Assembly: GCA_017936885.1 (NCBI GenBank)
Contig: JAGBEO010000033.1
Coordinates: 62,001 to 126,000 of the forward strand
Reading direction: 5' to 3'
DNA: 64,000 nucleotides
DNA from: Lachnospiraceae bacterium
GTDB taxonomy: Bacteria > Bacillota > Clostridia > Lachnospirales > Lachnospiraceae
This document shows positions 60,536 through 64,000 of the stretch, in pieces. Position 1 is the first letter of the stretch. Each line of letters begins with the position of its first letter. The notes beneath the pieces are model-generated. The model did no database searches. It saw only the letters and a list, made by a program, of their open reading frames with translations, and was not told the DNA's origin. The position numbers were made by a program, and so were the translations under genes.

Positions 60536-61564
60536 TTATTCGTATTCTGCAATGTCATAAATCAACTGCTCGGATGCTTCCCAGCCAAGGCAGGGATCTG
60601 TAATGGATTTACCGTAGATACCTTCACCGATCTTCTGACAGCCCTCTTCGATATAACTTTCGATCATCACTCCCTTAACCATACTGTGAATATCTTTATT
60701 CAGCTTACGGCTGTGCATGACTTCTTTGACGATACGAATCTGCTGCTCAAACTGCTTGTTGGAGTTATTGTGGTTTGCATCAATGATACATGCCGGATTC
60801 TGTAAATCAAAGTCCTGATAGAGATCATATAAAGTAGAGAGATCTTCATAATGATAATTCGGCAGGCTTCTGCCGTGTTTATTGACGGAGCCGCGAAGTA
60901 CTGCGTGTGCCAGCAGGTTCCCGTTTGTTTCCACCTCGCATCCCCTGTAGATAAAAGAGTGCTTATGCTGTGCCGCATAGATGGAATTGAGCATAACAGA
61001 GAGCGTGCCGCTGGTGGGATTTTTCATACCGGCAGGTACATCGAAGCCGCTGACGGTCATGCGGTGCTGCTGATCCTCCACAGAACGTGCACCGATAGCC
61101 ACATAGGATAAGATATCTTCTACATAGCCCCAGTTATCCGGGTAGAGCATTTCATCGGCGGCGGTCAGTTCGGATTCTTCTATGGCATGGATATGCATTT
61201 TACGCATGGCAATCAGCCCGGCAGTGAAGTCCGGTTTTTTCTCGGGGTCAGGCTGGCTGACGATACCTTTGTATCCTTCGCCTGTGGTACGTGGCTTATT
61301 GGTATAGATTCTGGGAATCAGGATCAGTTTATCCTTTACCTTCTCATTGACTTTAGCAAGACGGCTCACATAGTCACATACGGCGTCTTCGTTATCGGCA
61401 GAGCAGGGGCCTATGATAACCAGAAATTTATTGCTGTTACCGGTAATGACCTCTTTGATTTCGGCATCACGCTGTTTCTTGATTTCGGCAAGGCGTGCCG
61501 GAACCGCAAATTGTTCCCGTATTTCTTCCGGTGTAGGAAGCTTTGTTACAAAGTGAAAAGACAT
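60536..61564 (-). CDS. aroF: 3-deoxy-7-phosphoheptulonate synthase, class I
   Basis: 342-residue DAHP synthase of the AroF/AroG/AroH type, first step of the shikimate pathway (phosphoenolpyruvate plus erythrose 4-phosphate). Motifs: KFLVIIGPCSADNEDAVCDY, IPRIYTNKPRTTGEGYKG, and the ACIIDANHNNSNK region, with metal-binding Cys in GPCSA. The start ATG is at 61562-61564 because AAGAGGAG lies upstream; the frame extends to 61609 without a site. The feedback type (Phe, Tyr or Trp) cannot be read from the sequence. No T-box was seen in the short leader. Confidence 0.93.
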   Translation of the reverse strand: MSFHFVTKLPTPEEIREQFAVPARLAEIKKQRDAEIKEVITGNSNKFLVIIGPCSADNEDAVCDYVSRLAKVNEKVKDKLILIPRIYTNKPRTTGEGYKGIVSQPDPEKKPDFTAGLIAMRKMHIHAIEESELTAADEMLYPDNWGYVEDILSYVAIGARSVEDQQHRMTVSGFDVPAGMKNPTSGTLSVMLNSIYAAQHKHSFIYRGCEVETNGNLLAHAVLRGSVNKHGRSLPNYHYEDLSTLYDLYQDFDLQNPACIIDANHNNSNKQFEQQIRIVKEVMHSRKLNKDIHSMVKGVMIESYIEEGCQKIGEGIYGKSITDPCLGWEASEQLIYDIAEYE

Positions 61565-61651
61565 TTTGATTACTCCTCTTAGTGTATATTTGATGTTTCG
61601 ACATGACAACCAATGCCTATAGATGCATTTGTTCTGGCAAAAACACCTATA

Positions 61652-63061
61652 TTATAGTATATTGGTTAAAGAATCGCAAGTCTTGCGGGAAATGTGAAGC
61701 GCTGATACGGTGCACAACAGTGTCTGTAATAACTGGCTGGCCAGCATCCCCCAAAGGTAGCCTTTGATTCCGTAAATGGGAATGGCGAAGAAGACAAACA
61801 ACAGGCGAAACAGCAGACTGACCACGCTGTAGCAGAAGGTCTGCGTGGTCTTGCCAAGTCCGTTTAATATACTGCCGAGGGTGCTTGCTATATACAGGAA
61901 CGGACAGATAAAACTGAGCGTCAGGATAAAGCTTCCTGCCAGTTCCGAATGGAATAGGAGGCGCCCGGCGGTTCGGCCTAAAAGTAAGAAAACAGCGGTA
62001 CATCCGAAACCGAGAAGAAGGCAGTAGCGTATGGAAGTCATGATGGCGTGTTTGACGGCACGGTGATTGCCGCTTGCATCGGCTTCCGACACGATCGGAA
62101 GCAATAGCACGGAGATAGAGTTGGTGAGGGCAGAGGGAAACAGAATGAGCGGAAGACTCATGCCGGTCAGCACACCATATACACCAAGTGCATCTGCATT
62201 ACTTAGTCCATAGGCCATTAAACGGTTGGGAATGTAGACTGCTTCGATGCTTTGCAGCATATTAATGATCAGGCGGTTTGCGGACAAAGGAACCGCTAAC
62301 TGCAGCAACTGCCCCATAATATGCCGGTACAGACTGACCAGATGTTTCCTGTGGATGGCCGGATTTGCAGTATCAGGACAGGAGAAATAATTCCGCTTCG
62401 GAAACAGCTTATGGGCGCGGGACAAGATGGCGAGGACGGAAACGATCATGGAAGCGCTTTCTCCGATGACCAGTCCCACTACGGCGAAGCTGATGGTAGG
62501 CTCCATTTGGTGTTTTTGACAGATATCATAGATCAGATACACGGAACCTACACGGCAGATTTGTTCTGCCAACTGGGAAATGGCAGGGAGAGCAGTCTTG
62601 CGGATTCCATAGAAATATCCGTTGATACAGGAATGTACGGTGGCCATGGGAATCGAGAGCGCGATGATACGCAGAAGCGGAGCGGTACGTGCTTCCATCA
62701 GAAAAGTAACTGCGATCTGATCCGCCCACAGGTAGACGGACAGTGCGCATAGGACAGAGAGTGTCATGGCAATAAGAAATCCTGCCCACAAGGTGCGGAA
62801 AGAACGCCTATAGTCCTGTGTGCTTGTTTCACTGGCAACATATTTAGAAATAGCAGTCTGAATGCCGGATACGGTCAAGGCGAAGGAAAGTGCAAGGACA
62901 GGGGAAATCAACTGGTAGATACCCATACCCTCTGCACCGAATACATTGGATAGGAAAATGCGATAGAAGAAGCCGATGAAGCGGCTTAACAGTCCGGTCA
63001 GTGTCAGAATTACGGTTCCGCTGATGAGTGGGTTTTTCCATTTCATTATGCTATGCACCAT
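61652..63061 (-). CDS. SpoVB-like MOP superfamily flippase
   Basis: 469-residue polytopic membrane protein: NPLISGTVILTLTGLLSRFI, then GFFYRIFLSNVFGAEGMGIY, then QLISPVLALSFALTVSGIQT, which match stage V sporulation protein B, needed for cortex synthesis and probably a lipid-linked precursor flippase. Shorter than B. subtilis SpoVB (518). ATG 63061 has no clear ribosome site; the ATG at 63046 (complement) with GGAATGG upstream is a good alternative. Paralogue of the 553-residue flippase at 32.8 kb. Diverges from mnmA. Confidence 0.82.
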   Translation of the reverse strand: MVHSIMKWKNPLISGTVILTLTGLLSRFIGFFYRIFLSNVFGAEGMGIYQLISPVLALSFALTVSGIQTAISKYVASETSTQDYRRSFRTLWAGFLIAMTLSVLCALSVYLWADQIAVTFLMEARTAPLLRIIALSIPMATVHSCINGYFYGIRKTALPAISQLAEQICRVGSVYLIYDICQKHQMEPTISFAVVGLVIGESASMIVSVLAILSRAHKLFPKRNYFSCPDTANPAIHRKHLVSLYRHIMGQLLQLAVPLSANRLIINMLQSIEAVYIPNRLMAYGLSNADALGVYGVLTGMSLPLILFPSALTNSISVLLLPIVSEADASGNHRAVKHAIMTSIRYCLLLGFGCTAVFLLLGRTAGRLLFHSELAGSFILTLSFICPFLYIASTLGSILNGLGKTTQTFCYSVVSLLFRLLFVFFAIPIYGIKGYLWGMLASQLLQTLLCTVSALHISRKTCDSLTNIL

Positions 63062-63257
63062 TCCATGATCAAATATGGTTACAGTGTATGCGGTATTTTA
63101 GGCGCAGAGAACCGCTTATGACAAATAAAGAAATGAAATTTCAAAGGAAGATCCGTGTCAGCATGCCGGACGATCTGTCGGATATGGGGCGGCAGCAGAG
63201 TCAGGACCGATGCTGAGAGTGGTTGTATGATAAATATAATATTGAGGAGTATAACAG

Positions 63258-64000
63258 ATGGCTAAGAAAGTAGTGGTAGGTATGTCAGGCGGCGTGGATT
63301 CCTCCGTGGCAGCCTATCTGTTAAAAGAACAGGGATATGATGTGATCGGTGTCACCATGCAGATCTGGCAGGATGAGGATAGAGTGAGCCAGGAAGAAAA
63401 CGGCGGCTGCTGCGGTTTAAGTGCGGTGGATGATGCAAGAAGGGTTGCGCAGCGGCTGGACATTCCCTATTATGTGATGAATTTTAAGCAGGAATTCAAA
63501 TGTCATGTCATGGACTATTTTGTGGAGGAATATCTGGCTGGAAGAACCCCCAACCCCTGTATTGCATGTAACCGCTATGTCAAATGGGAGTCCATGCTGA
63601 AGCGGAGTATGGAGATCGGGGCAGACTATATCGCTACCGGGCACTATGCCAGAATCGCCAGGCTGTCCAACGGCAGATACGCGATCCGCAATTCCGTGAC
63701 GGTTAAAAAAGATCAGACTTATGCACTCTATAACCTGACCCAGCATCAGCTTGCGCATACGCTGATGCCGGTAGGAGAGTATACTAAGGATGAAATCAGA
63801 AAGATTGCAGACGAGGCAGGACTCCCCGTAGCCCATAAGCCGGACAGTCAGGAAATCTGCTTTATTCCGGATCATGATTATGCGGCTTTTATAGACAGAG
63901 AGGCAGGGGAGGGAGTGCCGAAGCCCGGATATTTCGTGACGAAGGACGGTCAGGTGCTCGGACAGCATCTGGGAATTACCCATTATACCGTAGGACAGCG
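63258..64000 (+). CDS. mnmA: tRNA-specific 2-thiouridylase MnmA (3' end outside window)
   Basis: 247 codons visible; the frame is open at the window end. PP-loop GMSGGVDSS at residues 8-16, the first catalytic-Cys region [14 protein letters not shown] (seen as [15 protein letters not shown]), and the [12 protein letters not shown] segment. It thiolates U34 of Lys, Glu and Gln tRNAs using sulfur relayed from a cysteine desulfurase; no iscS or nifS gene is seen upstream. Start ATG 63258 follows GAGGAGTATAACAG. Confidence 0.95.
   Translation, partial: MAKKVVVGMSGGVDSSVAAYLLKEQGYDVIGVTMQIWQDEDRVSQEENGGCCGLSAVDDARRVAQRLDIPYYVMNFKQEFKCHVMDYFVEEYLAGRTPNPCIACNRYVKWESMLKRSMEIGADYIATGHYARIARLSNGRYAIRNSVTVKKDQTYALYNLTQHQLAHTLMPVGEYTKDEIRKIADEAGLPVAHKPDSQEICFIPDHDYAAFIDREAGEGVPKPGYFVTKDGQVLGQHLGITHYTVGQ

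Noticed and set aside
63118-63216. Possible 32-codon gene before mnmA
   Set aside because: No ribosome site and no recognisable family; the frame looks accidental in the intergenic region.

Overview
The window reads as a chromosomal segment of a Gram-positive, anaerobic, spore-former-lineage Clostridia, most likely Lachnospiraceae. The evidence is the gene content and order (spoIIIAA-AH; asp23-nusB-xseA-xseB-ispA-dxs-tlyA-nadK-argR-recN-spoIVB-spo0A; yicC-remA-gmk-rpoZ; recA-recX-rny; nudix-spoIIM-xerD), Gram-positive style promoters, SOS boxes and Shine-Dalgarno sites, and a T-box riboswitch. The species assignment is inference. No rRNA, tRNA or CRISPR array was seen.

Layout. 1-6.3 kb: the end of a MacB/FtsX-type permease, two adjacent CobW-type metal GTPases (one with a very His-rich arm, one fused to a DUF1980-like domain), ylmH, a CmpB-like membrane protein and a convergent PHP phosphoesterase. 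6.4-9.8 kb: a tryptophan-type T-box leader controlling a TrpXYZ-type ABC importer. 9.9-15.3 kb: the complete spoIIIA operon, interrupted between AD and AE by a structured repeat element. 15.3-31.1 kb: deoB, prfC, a transglutaminase-like lipoprotein, then the conserved block from asp23 to spoIVB and spo0A. 31.2-38.2 kb: glgA, a lipid flippase, two small CotF-like coat proteins, a second copy of the structured element, a methyltransferase, an XRE/DUF5680 regulator and an MBL-fold lipoprotein. 38.2-44.5 kb: rqcH on the minus strand, then an AT-rich accessory stretch with a secreted PPC-domain protein, an unknown protein and one intact insertion sequence. 44.5-50.9 kb: a housekeeping operon yicC-remA-gmk-rpoZ-trpD-rimO-pgsA-cinA behind a strong promoter. 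51-52.6 kb: a membrane protein with a prion-like 14-residue tandem repeat and an Asp/Tyr tract. 52.8-64 kb: SOS-controlled recA-recX, rny, an aminotransferase, a nudix hydrolase, spoIIM, xerD, a DAHP synthase, a SpoVB-like flippase and the start of mnmA.

The most notable biology concerns sporulation. The spo0A gene, at its canonical place after spoIVB, has lost the core of its receiver domain and carries a one-base deletion. This leaves a free, well conserved DNA-binding domain ORF with its own Shine-Dalgarno site. In the spoIIIA operon, SpoIIIAE has no recognisable signal peptide, and an 87-base structured element sits just before it. A second element of the same architecture but largely different stem sequence follows the CotF-like genes, so the pair looks like a structured RNA or small mobile repeat family. 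Other sporulation genes here (spoIIIAA-AD, AF-AH, spoIVB, spoIIM, a spoVB-like gene) look intact, which suggests either recent loss of sporulation or rewired Spo0A control.
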